Shown here piece by piece: positions 9,131-17,680 of a stretch of 51,583 nt of DNA. The translations under genes and the position numbers were made by a program. The stretch's first letter is position 1. Each line of letters opens with the position of its first letter. This DNA comes from Clostridiales bacterium (GTDB taxonomy: Bacteria; Bacillota; Clostridia; Oscillospirales; Oscillospiraceae): positions 1-51,583 of the forward strand of contig JAQXKZ010000047.1 of assembly GCA_029010715.1 (NCBI GenBank). The letters run 5' to 3'. The notes under the pieces were generated by a model. It made no database searches. It saw nothing but the letters and a program-made list of their open reading frames with translations, and had not been told where the DNA came from.

Positions 9131-9170
9131 GAACAAATTTTACAAAATGATAAAAAATGATTGCGGAGCG
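9115..9170. repeat. 10-bp inverted repeat between divergent promoters
   Basis: CGCTCCGCAA (9115-9124), inside the rpmB promoter spacer, is the exact reverse complement of TTGCGGAGCG (9161-9170), just upstream of the rightward promoter. The 36 bases between are A/T-rich. It may be an operator or a cruciform-forming site. Confidence 0.45.
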
Positions 9171-9173
9171 TTG

Positions 9174-9202
9174 TGGACATTTCTTTGGGCATAGGGTATA
9201 AT
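9174..9202 (+). promoter_or_regulatory. Promoter of the anchored protein-nth unit
   Basis: TGGACA (9174-9179), a 17-bp spacer and a perfect TATAAT (9197-9202), 27 bp before the start codon. Confidence 0.7.
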
Positions 9203-9229
9203 CGTTTTTCAGGAAAGGAGCGATGCCTT

Positions 9230-9943
9230 ATGACAAAAGGAAGAATCAAGGCGGTTCTGTTTATTATAGTATTCCTGCTTGTGATAGCAGTTGCCGTAAA
9301 TCTGCTGATGGATATGCAGAGCAGCAGAAAGCAGGCCGAGGCGACACCGGCGGCCGACCCCTATGCCAATACGCCGGTCCCGTCCGTCACCGGACAGGCT
9401 CAGGGCATTGAAACCGCGGCGCCGTCCGCTCTGCCCACTGTGGCGCCGACCGTCGCACCCACGCCCGTGCCTACTCCGACTCCGGTCCGGCCCACGCCCT
9501 CGCCTGCTCCAATGCCGACCGCGGAGCCGCTGCAGCCCGCCGTGCCTCAGGGCGAGGTTATTGATAACGGCAGCTTCGTGTCGGAAACCGGTACGCCGCT
9601 GAATCTCCGCGCGGAGTGGACTGCGACTGTGCTGGACGACCAGTACGTCAAGGTCACGGTCAACGTTTACCTCGATTCCTATCAGATAGAGGTGCGCGAG
9701 CTTTATGACGCTGTCAATGTCAGTGTCGGCGACCAGTATGCCTCCGCCAATTCCCCGGCCATCAAATGGGAGAACAACACGAAGCTTTCAACGCTGCTCG
9801 CCTCGACCGAGCATACGCTGTATCTGCCTGCCGGCAGCGGCGACAGCTTCCCTGTCGCGGTGCAGTATCAGTTCGGCGGTACATACAGCAAAGTTGAGCT
9901 GCCGGTCATTGAGTGCGGCGGCACTATATACCTGAACCGGTAA
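9230..9943 (+). CDS. Membrane-anchored protein with a Pro/Thr-rich stalk, function unknown
   Basis: A 237-residue protein not assigned to any family I know. Residues 6-26 form one hydrophobic helix (an uncleaved anchor or signal), residues about 63-105 are a Pro/Thr/Ala-rich stalk of repeated PT and AP units, and residues about 110-237 look like a beta-rich outer domain (alternating hydrophobic residues, several NxT/NV strands). This is the layout of a surface-anchored extracellular domain. The ATG at 9230 is chosen over upstream starts because AGGAAAGGAG (9211-9220) precedes it. Six bases separate it from nth, so the two are probably co-transcribed, but no functional link is evident. Confidence 0.7.
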   Translation: MTKGRIKAVLFIIVFLLVIAVAVNLLMDMQSSRKQAEATPAADPYANTPVPSVTGQAQGIETAAPSALPTVAPTVAPTPVPTPTPVRPTPSPAPMPTAEPLQPAVPQGEVIDNGSFVSETGTPLNLRAEWTATVLDDQYVKVTVNVYLDSYQIEVRELYDAVNVSVGDQYASANSPAIKWENNTKLSTLLASTEHTLYLPAGSGDSFPVAVQYQFGGTYSKVELPVIECGGTIYLNR

Positions 9944-9949
9944 GCTGAT

Positions 9950-10585
9950 ATGAGAACACAGGAACAGGTCAACGAGATAGTCCGGCTGCTTCTGACCGAA
10001 TACCCTCTGGCAGACTGCACGCTGGACTGGAGGAAGGACTATGAACTGCTTTTCTCCGTGCGCCTTGCCGCGCAGTGTACGGACGAACGCGTAAACAGGA
10101 TAACACCGGCTCTGTTCGCGCGCTTTCCGACGCTGGAGGCCTTTGCCTCGGCGGACGTCGGGGAGGTGGAGGAATATGTCCGCTCCTGCGGGTTCTATCA
10201 TTCCAAGGCGCGGGACATTGTCGCCTGCGCGAAGGTGCTGCTGGAGAAATACGGCGGCGAGCTGCCGCATACCATGGAGGAGCTGACGGCCCTGCCGGGC
10301 GTCGGACGCAAGACCGCGAACCTGATCCTCGGCGACGTGTTCAAGGTCCCGGGCTCCACGGTCGTGGATACGCACTGCATACGCATATCAAACCGCCTTG
10401 GTCTGGTCGATGACCTTAAGGATCCGGTGAAAATCGAGGCGGAGCTGAGAAAAATACTGCCTCCGGAGCACTCGTCGGATTTCTGCCACTGCATAGTGCT
10501 GCACGGCAGGGCCGTGTGCAGCGCGCGAAAGCCCGAGTGCGAGAGCTGCTGCGTGCGGCACCTGTGCCGGCATTTTTCCGGCTGA
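9950..10585 (+). CDS. nth: Endonuclease III, DNA glycosylase/AP lyase
   Basis: Removes oxidised pyrimidines and cleaves abasic sites in base-excision repair. The 211 residues include the helix-hairpin-helix LPGVGRKTA with catalytic Lys121, catalytic Asp140 in VVDTHC, and a C-terminal 4Fe-4S cluster motif C-X6-C-X2-C-X5-C (residues about 187-203). The start is six bases after the preceding stop with only a weak ribosome-binding site, suggesting translational coupling to the upstream gene. Confidence 0.95.
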   Translation: MRTQEQVNEIVRLLLTEYPLADCTLDWRKDYELLFSVRLAAQCTDERVNRITPALFARFPTLEAFASADVGEVEEYVRSCGFYHSKARDIVACAKVLLEKYGGELPHTMEELTALPGVGRKTANLILGDVFKVPGSTVVDTHCIRISNRLGLVDDLKDPVKIEAELRKILPPEHSSDFCHCIVLHGRAVCSARKPECESCCVRHLCRHFSG

Positions 10586-10618
10586 AGCCGGACTGAACAT
10601 AATTGGGAGAAGAGATCA

Positions 10619-10888
10619 ATGAAAGCAATAGTCAGCGTATTCGCAAAAGACAGCAAGGGTATCACCGCCTATGTGACCGCTCTGCTCGCACAGAAAGAGA
10701 TCAACATCCTCGACATCAGTCAGACTCTGATGCAGGAGTATTTTGCCATGATAATGCTGGTCGATCTGGCCGACTGCACCCTGCCCTTCGATGAGCTCAG
10801 CCGCTTCCTGAAGGAAAAGGGCGCCGAGCGTGCGCTGGATATACATATCCAGCGTCAGGATATCTTTGAAGCCATGCACAGGATCTGA
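10619..10888 (+). CDS. ACT-domain protein (UPF0237 family)
   Basis: An 89-residue protein made of a single ACT domain: VSVFAKDSKGITAYVTALLA at the N-terminus is the ligand-loop half and the rest completes the beta-alpha-beta-beta-alpha-beta fold. ACT domains usually bind amino acids. It is nine bases upstream of the UPF0210 gene; this pair is widely conserved in Firmicutes and the small protein is presumed to be a ligand-sensing partner. GGGAGAAGAG lies before the ATG. Confidence 0.88.
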   Translation: MKAIVSVFAKDSKGITAYVTALLAQKEINILDISQTLMQEYFAMIMLVDLADCTLPFDELSRFLKEKGAERALDIHIQRQDIFEAMHRI

Positions 10889-10897
10889 GGTGCCGGC

Positions 10898-12253
10898 ATG
10901 AGCTATCTGATAAACAGCAGCGAGATACTGCAGACCATAGAAATGATAAATCAGCAGCATCTGGACGTGCGCACGATCACCATGGGCATAAGCCTGCTCG
11001 ACTGCGCCGGCGAAGATATGGATGCCTGCTGCCGCAAGATCTACGACAAGATATGCCGCTGTGCCGGCAAGCTGGTCGAGACCGGCTGCTCCATCGAGCG
11101 CGAGCTCGGCATACCCATCGTCAATAAGCGCATATCCGTAAGCCCGATATCCCTCGTCGCCGCCGCCTGCAGGGAGGAGGACTATACTCCCGTCGCTCTG
11201 ACGCTCGACAGGGCTGCGCACGAGACGGGCGTGAACTTTATCGGCGGTTTCTCCGCGCTTGCGCACAAGGGCTTTACCGAGAGCGACCTGCGCCTTATCA
11301 ACTCCATACCAACCGCTCTGACGGAGACGGAACTGGTCTGCTCAAGCGTCAATCTTGCCTCGACCAGAGCCGGCATAAACATGGACGCCGTCGCTCTGAT
11401 GGGCAGGATCATACGCAGGACGGCGGATATCGACCCCGTGGGCTGCGCAAAGCTCGTCGTGTTTTCCAACGCCGTAGAGGATAACCCCTTCATGGCCGGC
11501 GCCTTCCACGGCGTCGGCGAACCGGAGACGGTCATCAACGTCGGAGTGTCAGGCCCGGGCGTCGTTGCCCACGCGCTCAAGCAGTGCAGGGGAGAGAGCT
11601 TCGACGTCGTGGCCGAGACCATTAAAAAGACTGCCTTCAAGATCACCCGTATGGGCGAGCTCGTCGCGCAGGAGGCCTCGCGCCGCCTCGGCGTGCCTTT
11701 CGGTGTGGTGGACCTGTCTCTCGCGCCCACTCCCGCCGTCGGCGACAGCGTGGCTGAGATACTGGAGATCATGGGCCTTGAAAAGTGCGGTACGCACGGC
11801 ACCACCGCCGCGCTCGCGCTGCTCAACGACGCTGTCAAGAAGGGCGGCGTAATGGCTTCCAGCCATGTAGGCGGCCTGTCCGGCGCGTTTATCCCCGTGT
11901 CCGAGGACGCCGGCATGATTTCCGCCGTTGAGGACGGCATGCTCTGCATCGACAAACTCGAAGCGATGACCTGCGTCTGCTCGGTCGGCCTTGATATGAT
12001 CGCCGTGCCGGGGGACACGGGCGCGGACACGATTTCCGCCATAATCGCCGACGAGGCCGCTATCGGCATGGTCAACAACAAGACCACCGCCGTGCGCATA
12101 ATTCCCGCCAGGGGCAAGACCGTCGGCGACAGCATAGACTTCGGCGGCCTTCTGGGCTCGGCTCCGATAATGCCGCTGCATGACGGCAGCGCAAAGGAGT
12201 TCATCGCACGCGGCGGCCGCATCCCCGCCCCTCTGCACAGTCTGAAAAACTGA
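10898..12253 (+). CDS. UPF0210 (PFL-like, DUF711) family protein
   Basis: A 451-residue cytoplasmic protein of the conserved UPF0210/DUF711 family, structurally related to glycyl-radical pyruvate formate-lyase barrels but with no demonstrated activity that I know of. Long Gly/Ala-rich segments such as [10 protein letters not shown], the [12 protein letters not shown] region and [17 protein letters not shown] are typical. It follows the ACT gene by nine bases with GAGGTG before its ATG, and both end at the terminator at 12267-12310. Family assignment is secure; function is unknown. Confidence 0.88.
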   Translation: MSYLINSSEILQTIEMINQQHLDVRTITMGISLLDCAGEDMDACCRKIYDKICRCAGKLVETGCSIERELGIPIVNKRISVSPISLVAAACREEDYTPVALTLDRAAHETGVNFIGGFSALAHKGFTESDLRLINSIPTALTETELVCSSVNLASTRAGINMDAVALMGRIIRRTADIDPVGCAKLVVFSNAVEDNPFMAGAFHGVGEPETVINVGVSGPGVVAHALKQCRGESFDVVAETIKKTAFKITRMGELVAQEASRRLGVPFGVVDLSLAPTPAVGDSVAEILEIMGLEKCGTHGTTAALALLNDAVKKGGVMASSHVGGLSGAFIPVSEDAGMISAVEDGMLCIDKLEAMTCVCSVGLDMIAVPGDTGADTISAIIADEAAIGMVNNKTTAVRIIPARGKTVGDSIDFGGLLGSAPIMPLHDGSAKEFIARGGRIPAPLHSLKN

Positions 12254-12266
12254 ATATACCGGATAC

Positions 12267-12310
12267 AAAAACCTCCGGCCCGCTGCATAGTGCAGAGGGC
12301 CGGAGGTTTT
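12267..12310. terminator. Bidirectional terminator between UPF0210 and dnaE
   Basis: A 14-bp perfect stem (12268-12281 with 12297-12310), ending in TTTT on the plus strand and flanked by A5 that gives T5 on the minus strand. It serves the convergent UPF0210 gene and dnaE operon. Confidence 0.85.
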
Positions 12311-12389
12311 GCTTTCGGCGGTTTTTGTGCCGGAAAATGAGCTTGTCAATAATACGGTTAGCTGCCCTGCTCAGCGGAATGTCCGCTTT

Positions 12390-15300
12390 TTATTTGACGA
12401 CCACGTTCCTTTCGCCGAGCAGCTCTTTAAGCTCCTCGACAAGCCCTTCGTGTATGAGGCAGCGGGTGCCGATGCGTTTTTTTTCCTGTTCGCAGTAAAT
12501 AATCATCTGCTGGTTGCCGGGAAACATTGTGAGTATCAGTCTTATCCTGTCAAGTATAGGGTCGGACTCGCTCGGGAGCTTGACCCAGAGCTTCTTCTCC
12601 GCAGGAGGCGGCGCGGCCTCGCCGGGCGTGCTGACGTCTGAGAGCGGGCGGATCGTATCCACCACGAGCTGGGGCTCCTTCTCGTCGCGTATTGAGATTC
12701 GTCCCTTTACTATCAGCGCGGCGTTGTCTTTGATATAGGCCCCGCCGGAATCCAGCGCGCGCTGGAAGGCCATCAGCTCCATCGAGCCGGTATCGTCCTC
12801 GAGCTGGATGTAGCTCATCAATGTGTTGTTTTTCGTCGTGCGGGTCTTGGCGGCGGTGACGACGCCCGCGACCGTGATCATCTGGTTGTCGGCAAAGCGC
12901 TGCGGCCCGTCCTCACCCGCGAGGTCTCCCATGACGGCGCCGAGCGGGACCGCGCCTATCCTGCGCACCGCATCCCTGTAGCCGTCCATCGGGTGTCCGG
13001 TCAGATAAAGACCTGTCGTCTCCTTCTCCATGACCATCTTTTCCATCGGGGAATACTCCTCAATGTCCGGTATCGGTATGACTGCCGGGCTTTTGGCGCC
13101 GTCCTCGCCGAAATCCCCGAAGAGGTCCATCTGCCCGGAGATGTTGTCCCTCTGGGCCTGCGTGATGCTGTCTATGACCGCGCCGGCGATCTGCATGAGC
13201 GCTCTGCGCTTATAGCCCATGGAGTCAAAGGCGCCGGCTTTGATGAGGTTTTCGACCGCGCGGCGGTTGAGATCGCCGCCGTTGGTACGCTTGCAGAAAT
13301 CTTCAAAGCTCCTGAACACGCCGCCGCGCTCGCGCTCGGCCACGAGGCCTTCTACCGCGCTCCGGCCCATGCCCTTGATGGCTATAAGGCCGTAGCGGAT
13401 GTTGCCGCCGCTGACCGTGAAGTGCGCGCCGGACTCGTTGACGTCCGGCGGCAGCAGCTTTATCCCGAGATCGCGGCATTCGGCGATGTACTCGGCGATC
13501 TTCGCGCTGTTTTCGAGCACGGAGGTCAGCAGCGCCGCCATGTATTCGGCGGGGTAGTGCCGCTTCATGTAAGCTGTGCGGTAAGCGACGATAGCGTAGC
13601 ATACCGCGTGCGCCTTGTTGAAAGCGTAGCTTGCGAAGTCGAGTATTTCGTCGTATATGCTGTTGGCGGTCTCCTCGCTGACGCCGTTGGCAACGGCGCC
13701 GGGAATGCCGCGGCCAGGGTCGCCGTGGACGAAAGCCACTCGCTCGGCGTCGATGACCTTGTGCTTTTTTTTGCTCATTGCCCGGCGGATCATGTCCGCC
13801 TGACCGAGCGAAAAGCCGCCGAGCTGGCGGAAGATTTCTATGACCTGTTCCTGATAAACTATGCAGCCGTAGGTTACTTCAAGTATCGGGCGCAGCAGCT
13901 CGTGCTTGTAGCGGATCTTCTCCGGGTGCGCCGAGCACTCGATAAAGCGCGGGATGCTGTCCATCGGCCCCGGGCGGTAAAGGGAAATGATAGCGGTGAT
14001 ATCCTCGATGCTCTTCGGCTTGAGCCCCGTACAGACGCCGGTCATGCCCGTGCTTTCGAGCTGAAACACGCCGCAGGTGCGTCCGGCGGCGAGCATATCG
14101 AACGTCGCCCTGTCATCCTCGGGAGCGTTTTCTATGCGGAAATCCGGCACGCGTTTTTGCACCAGCCGGACCGCGTCGTCGAGAACAGTGAGGTTTCGCA
14201 GCCCGAGAAAGTCCATCTTCAGCAGACCCAGCTCTTCAAGCGTCGTCATCTGGTACTGGCAGACGACGGACTCGTCGTTCTTTGCCAGCGGGACGTATTC
14301 GTATACGGGCTTTTCGGTGATAACGACGCCGGCGGCATGGGTCGAGGCATGGCGCGGCATACCCTCCAGAGCCTTCGCCACGTCGATGAGCCGCCTGAGA
14401 GTGTCGTTGCTCTCGTACATCTCGCGCAGCGGCTTTGACAGCCGCAGCGCCTCGTCCAGGGTGATGTTCAGCGCGCCCGGCCCGGAGGGGACCTGCTTTG
14501 CCACGGCGTCGGTCTCGGCATAGCTTACCGACAGCGCGCGGCCCACGTCGCGAACGGCGTTGCGCGCGGCCATGGTACCGAAGGTGACTATCTGTGCGAC
14601 ATGGTCGCTGCCGTAGAGGCGGCGGACGTAGTCGATGACCTCGCCGCGCCGGTTGACGCAGAAGTCCACGTCGATATCCGGCATGGATACGCGCTCGGGG
14701 TTGAGAAAGCGTTCAAAGAACAGACTGTACTTTATCGGGTCGACGTCGGTGATATGCAGACAGTATGATACGACGCTGCCCGCCGCGCTGCCTCGGCCGG
14801 GGCCTACCGGTATGGCGTTGCGCTTGGCGAAGCCGATGAAGTCCGAGACGATGAGAAAGTAATCCACAAAACCCATGCTGTGTATGACGTCCAGCTCGTA
14901 TTCAAGCTGACTGTGCACCTCGGGCCGGCCGGCGAAGCGCTCGGCAAAGCCCTGCTCGCAAAGCTTTTTGAGGTATTCGTAACTGTCGGTCTCACCCTCC
15001 GGGAGCTTGAAGCGCGGCAGAAAATAGTGCCCGAACTGAAAGTCAAAATTGCAGCGCCGCGCAATGTCGGCGGTGTTGTCTGCGGCCTCCGGCACCTCCG
15101 GGTACAGTGCGCGCATCTCCTCCTCGCTCTTCAGGTAGAGCTCCTGCGACTCAAAGCGCATACGTGACGGGTCGTCAACGGTTTTGCCCATCTGTATGCA
15201 CATCAGGACGTCCTGATAGTAGGCGTCCTCTTTATTTATATAGTGCGCGTCGTTCGTGACGACAAGCGGTATTCCTGTCTCGCGGTGCAGCTTTATGAGT

Positions 15301-15863
15301 CCGTGACCGGCGCGCTGCTCCTCCTCTATGCCGTGGTCCTGAATTTCCAGATAAAAGTTCCCTTCGCCGAAAAGCTCGCTGAGCTCCAGCGCCTTGGCCC
15401 TGGCCCTTTCATAGTCCCCGCGTACGAGCGCCTGCGGAATTTCGCCGGCGAGACAGCCGGAGAGACATATGAGTCCCTCGGAATGCTCACGCAGCAGCGC
15501 CCAGTCTATGCGCGGCTTGATATAAAAGCCCTCGGTGAAGGCCGCCGAGACCAGATAGCAGAGATTTCGGTAGCCGGCCTCGTTTTTGCACAGGAGTATC
15601 AGATGGGAATACTGATTATCGATGCCGTGCTCCTTGTCGCTCATATTGCGCGGAGCGACATAGACTTCGCAGCCGATGATCGGCTTGACGCCGGCGGCCT
15701 TGCACGCGCGGTAAAAGTTGACCGCGCCGTACATGACGCCGTGATCCGTGATCGCGACCGCGTCCTGTCCCAGCTCCTTTATGCGCTCTGCCAGCAGGTC
15801 TATGCGGCAGGCCCCGTCGAGCAGGGAATATTCACTGTGCACATGCAGATGAACAAATGCCAT
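12390..15863 (-). CDS. dnaE: DNA polymerase III alpha subunit, DnaE type
   Basis: Replicative C-family DNA polymerase of 1157 residues. The N-terminal PHP domain starts FVHLHVHSEYSLLDG with AITDHG; the palm has the GPGRGSAAGS and catalytic PDIDVDF signatures (around residue 400); a helix-hairpin-helix region and an OB fold (ITVAGVV, near residue 1000) follow. In Firmicutes with PolC, DnaE extends primers on both strands. It is last in the hprK-murB-rapZ-whiA-dnaE operon, four bases after the whiA stop. GAGGAA precedes the ATG. Confidence 0.96.
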   Translation of the reverse strand: MAFVHLHVHSEYSLLDGACRIDLLAERIKELGQDAVAITDHGVMYGAVNFYRACKAAGVKPIIGCEVYVAPRNMSDKEHGIDNQYSHLILLCKNEAGYRNLCYLVSAAFTEGFYIKPRIDWALLREHSEGLICLSGCLAGEIPQALVRGDYERARAKALELSELFGEGNFYLEIQDHGIEEEQRAGHGLIKLHRETGIPLVVTNDAHYINKEDAYYQDVLMCIQMGKTVDDPSRMRFESQELYLKSEEEMRALYPEVPEAADNTADIARRCNFDFQFGHYFLPRFKLPEGETDSYEYLKKLCEQGFAERFAGRPEVHSQLEYELDVIHSMGFVDYFLIVSDFIGFAKRNAIPVGPGRGSAAGSVVSYCLHITDVDPIKYSLFFERFLNPERVSMPDIDVDFCVNRRGEVIDYVRRLYGSDHVAQIVTFGTMAARNAVRDVGRALSVSYAETDAVAKQVPSGPGALNITLDEALRLSKPLREMYESNDTLRRLIDVAKALEGMPRHASTHAAGVVITEKPVYEYVPLAKNDESVVCQYQMTTLEELGLLKMDFLGLRNLTVLDDAVRLVQKRVPDFRIENAPEDDRATFDMLAAGRTCGVFQLESTGMTGVCTGLKPKSIEDITAIISLYRPGPMDSIPRFIECSAHPEKIRYKHELLRPILEVTYGCIVYQEQVIEIFRQLGGFSLGQADMIRRAMSKKKHKVIDAERVAFVHGDPGRGIPGAVANGVSEETANSIYDEILDFASYAFNKAHAVCYAIVAYRTAYMKRHYPAEYMAALLTSVLENSAKIAEYIAECRDLGIKLLPPDVNESGAHFTVSGGNIRYGLIAIKGMGRSAVEGLVAERERGGVFRSFEDFCKRTNGGDLNRRAVENLIKAGAFDSMGYKRRALMQIAGAVIDSITQAQRDNISGQMDLFGDFGEDGAKSPAVIPIPDIEEYSPMEKMVMEKETTGLYLTGHPMDGYRDAVRRIGAVPLGAVMGDLAGEDGPQRFADNQMITVAGVVTAAKTRTTKNNTLMSYIQLEDDTGSMELMAFQRALDSGGAYIKDNAALIVKGRISIRDEKEPQLVVDTIRPLSDVSTPGEAAPPPAEKKLWVKLPSESDPILDRIRLILTMFPGNQQMIIYCEQEKKRIGTRCLIHEGLVEELKELLGERNVVVK

Positions 15864-15867
15864 TTTT

Positions 15868-16767
15868 TTATTCCTCAGGCTTAAAATTCATGATCTTCCT
15901 GAAACGGTGGTTCAGACAGCTTTTTGTCACCGGCGGATAGCTCAGCGTGGCCAGATCCGCGAGGCTGACCTCGGGGTTGGCTATGCGCAGGAGCGCCGCG
16001 TCCTTCAGCGGCTCCGGCAGGGCGTCGAGACCGTATTCCTTCGCAATGCGGCGGATGGCGGCCATCTGCTCCTGCGCCGCGGCGACGGTCTTGTCGGTGT
16101 TGTGGTTGTCGCAGTTTATCTGGCGCGTGATGGTGTTGCGCATCTCCTTCTCCACCTTCGCGGTCATGATACCCATGGCCGTGCCGCTCGCGCCGATGGA
16201 GGTGAAGAAGTCGGCGATAGTGTCGGCCTGCTTGAAGTACAGCAGGGAATTGCCGGCGCGCTCGCTCTCCTTCGGGCTGAAGCCCATGTCCAGCAAAACG
16301 GAATATGCCTCCCGGCTGACGCTGTGATGCTGCGTCGCGAGTTCCAGATGATAGCGCTTTGCCGGGTCGGTTACGCTCCCGCCGGAGAGAAAGGCGCCGC
16401 GGATAAACGACGCGCGGCAGCAGTCCTCCTCGATCACGCCGAAATTGATGTGGTGGGAGAGCATGGTGGCGCGGTCGGCGCCGAAGGTCTCAAAGACAGC
16501 CGTGAGCTTTGCCGGGTCGCTTATGGAGAAGCTGCGCTTGCCGTTGCAGTCCTCGCGCGGCAGCGTGTCAAAACCAAGGCCGAAGGCCTTGCGGAAAAGC
16601 CTCGGCAGCCTTGCGGCAAAGTCGGGGCTGGCTGTGATTATGCGGATCTCGCGCGCTGAAAAGGTGTTGCAGTAGAGCAGTACGCCGTAGCTCTCGGCAA
16701 TGGCGCAGCACTTTCTGTCAATTCTGAGCTGGCACAGCTCCGCCTTGGCCCGTGACGAAAACGACAT
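15868..16767 (-). CDS. whiA: WhiA, sporulation/cell-division DNA-binding protein
   Basis: A 299-residue WhiA (YvcL) protein: an N-terminal degenerate LAGLIDADG homing-endonuclease fold (SHHINF, then ASFIRGAFLSGGSVTDP) and a C-terminal helix-turn-helix (ANPEVSLADLATLSYPPVTKS). WhiA controls sporulation in actinomycetes and chromosome segregation/division in Bacillus. GGAGG lies before the ATG. It is directly downstream of rapZ with only 25 bases between; the yvcK-like gene usually found there is absent. Confidence 0.94.
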   Translation of the reverse strand: MSFSSRAKAELCQLRIDRKCCAIAESYGVLLYCNTFSAREIRIITASPDFAARLPRLFRKAFGLGFDTLPREDCNGKRSFSISDPAKLTAVFETFGADRATMLSHHINFGVIEEDCCRASFIRGAFLSGGSVTDPAKRYHLELATQHHSVSREAYSVLLDMGFSPKESERAGNSLLYFKQADTIADFFTSIGASGTAMGIMTAKVEKEMRNTITRQINCDNHNTDKTVAAAQEQMAAIRRIAKEYGLDALPEPLKDAALLRIANPEVSLADLATLSYPPVTKSCLNHRFRKIMNFKPEE

Positions 16768-16792
16768 GTTTATCCTCCGTGCGGTATGACCG

Positions 16793-17650
16793 CTATTTGT
16801 CCAGATCGCGGTTGACGTTGACCGCGCTTATGCCTTCGGCGAGCAGATAGTCTGTGACTGCCGAGGCGATTGCCACGCTTCTGTGCCGCCCGCCGGTGCA
16901 GCCAATGGCTACGGTCAGGGCGAGCTTGCCCTCCTCAATGTAGAGCGGCAGCAGAAAGTCGAGCATGTCCTGTATCTTCTCCATAAAGGTGCGCGTCTGC
17001 TGATAGCCGAACACGAATTCCGCAACCGGTCTGTCGAGCCCGCAGAGCGGCCGCAGCTCCTCCACATAGAACGGGTTCGGCAGAAAGCGCACGTCGAATA
17101 CAAGGTCCGCCTCCATCGGCAGTCCGTGCTTGTAACCGAAGGACATGACCGTCACGTCGATCTCGCGCTTCTCGCCGTTCTCGGCAAAGAGCGCAAAGAG
17201 CTTGTTCTGCAGCATACCGAGAGTCAGGCTTGAGGTGTTTACGATAAAGTCGGCCCTCTCACGGATGGGCGCGAGAAGGTCTGTCTCCCTGTGCACGGCG
17301 TCCTCCACTGAGGTGCCGGGCGCGGCGAGCGGGTGCGGGCGCCGCGACTCCTTATAGCGGCGCACAATGGTGCGCACATCCGCGTCCATGTACAGTATGC
17401 GGACGTTGCAGTTCATTTCCTTCAGCTTGTCGAGCGTGAGGAGCAGCTCTCCGAAGCCGTTTTTCTCGCGCACGTCGGTCACGAGGGCTACCTTCTCGTA
17501 ACGGCCCCCGGTCGCTATGCACAGCTCGGCAAAGCGCGGCATCAGCGCGACCGGCATGTTGTCGACGCAGTAGTAGTCCAGGTCCTCCATTACGTCCGCG
17601 GCCCGGCTCTTGCCGGCCCCGGACAGGCCCGTAATGATCAGAAAATCCAT
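16793..17650 (-). CDS. rapZ: RapZ/YvcJ nucleotide-binding protein
   Basis: A 285-residue P-loop protein with Walker A GLSGAGKS at residues 8-15, DVREKNG in the middle and the C-terminal IGCTGGRHRSVAIA signature. E. coli RapZ is an RNase E adapter controlling glmS through small RNAs; B. subtilis YvcJ binds and hydrolyses GTP and affects competence. Cell-envelope amino-sugar control would fit its place after murB. GGGGAGAT precedes the ATG, 30 bases after the murB stop. Confidence 0.94.
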   Translation of the reverse strand: MDFLIITGLSGAGKSRAADVMEDLDYYCVDNMPVALMPRFAELCIATGGRYEKVALVTDVREKNGFGELLLTLDKLKEMNCNVRILYMDADVRTIVRRYKESRRPHPLAAPGTSVEDAVHRETDLLAPIRERADFIVNTSSLTLGMLQNKLFALFAENGEKREIDVTVMSFGYKHGLPMEADLVFDVRFLPNPFYVEELRPLCGLDRPVAEFVFGYQQTRTFMEKIQDMLDFLLPLYIEEGKLALTVAIGCTGGRHRSVAIASAVTDYLLAEGISAVNVNRDLDK

Positions 17651-17680
17651 AAGCTTATCTCCCCGGCGCTGTATTTTTCT

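Noticed and set aside
12993-14438. 481-codon open frame on the plus strand
   Set aside because: It lies wholly antisense to dnaE, has no ribosome-binding site and its product has no recognisable motif; it is a by-product of G+C-rich codons.
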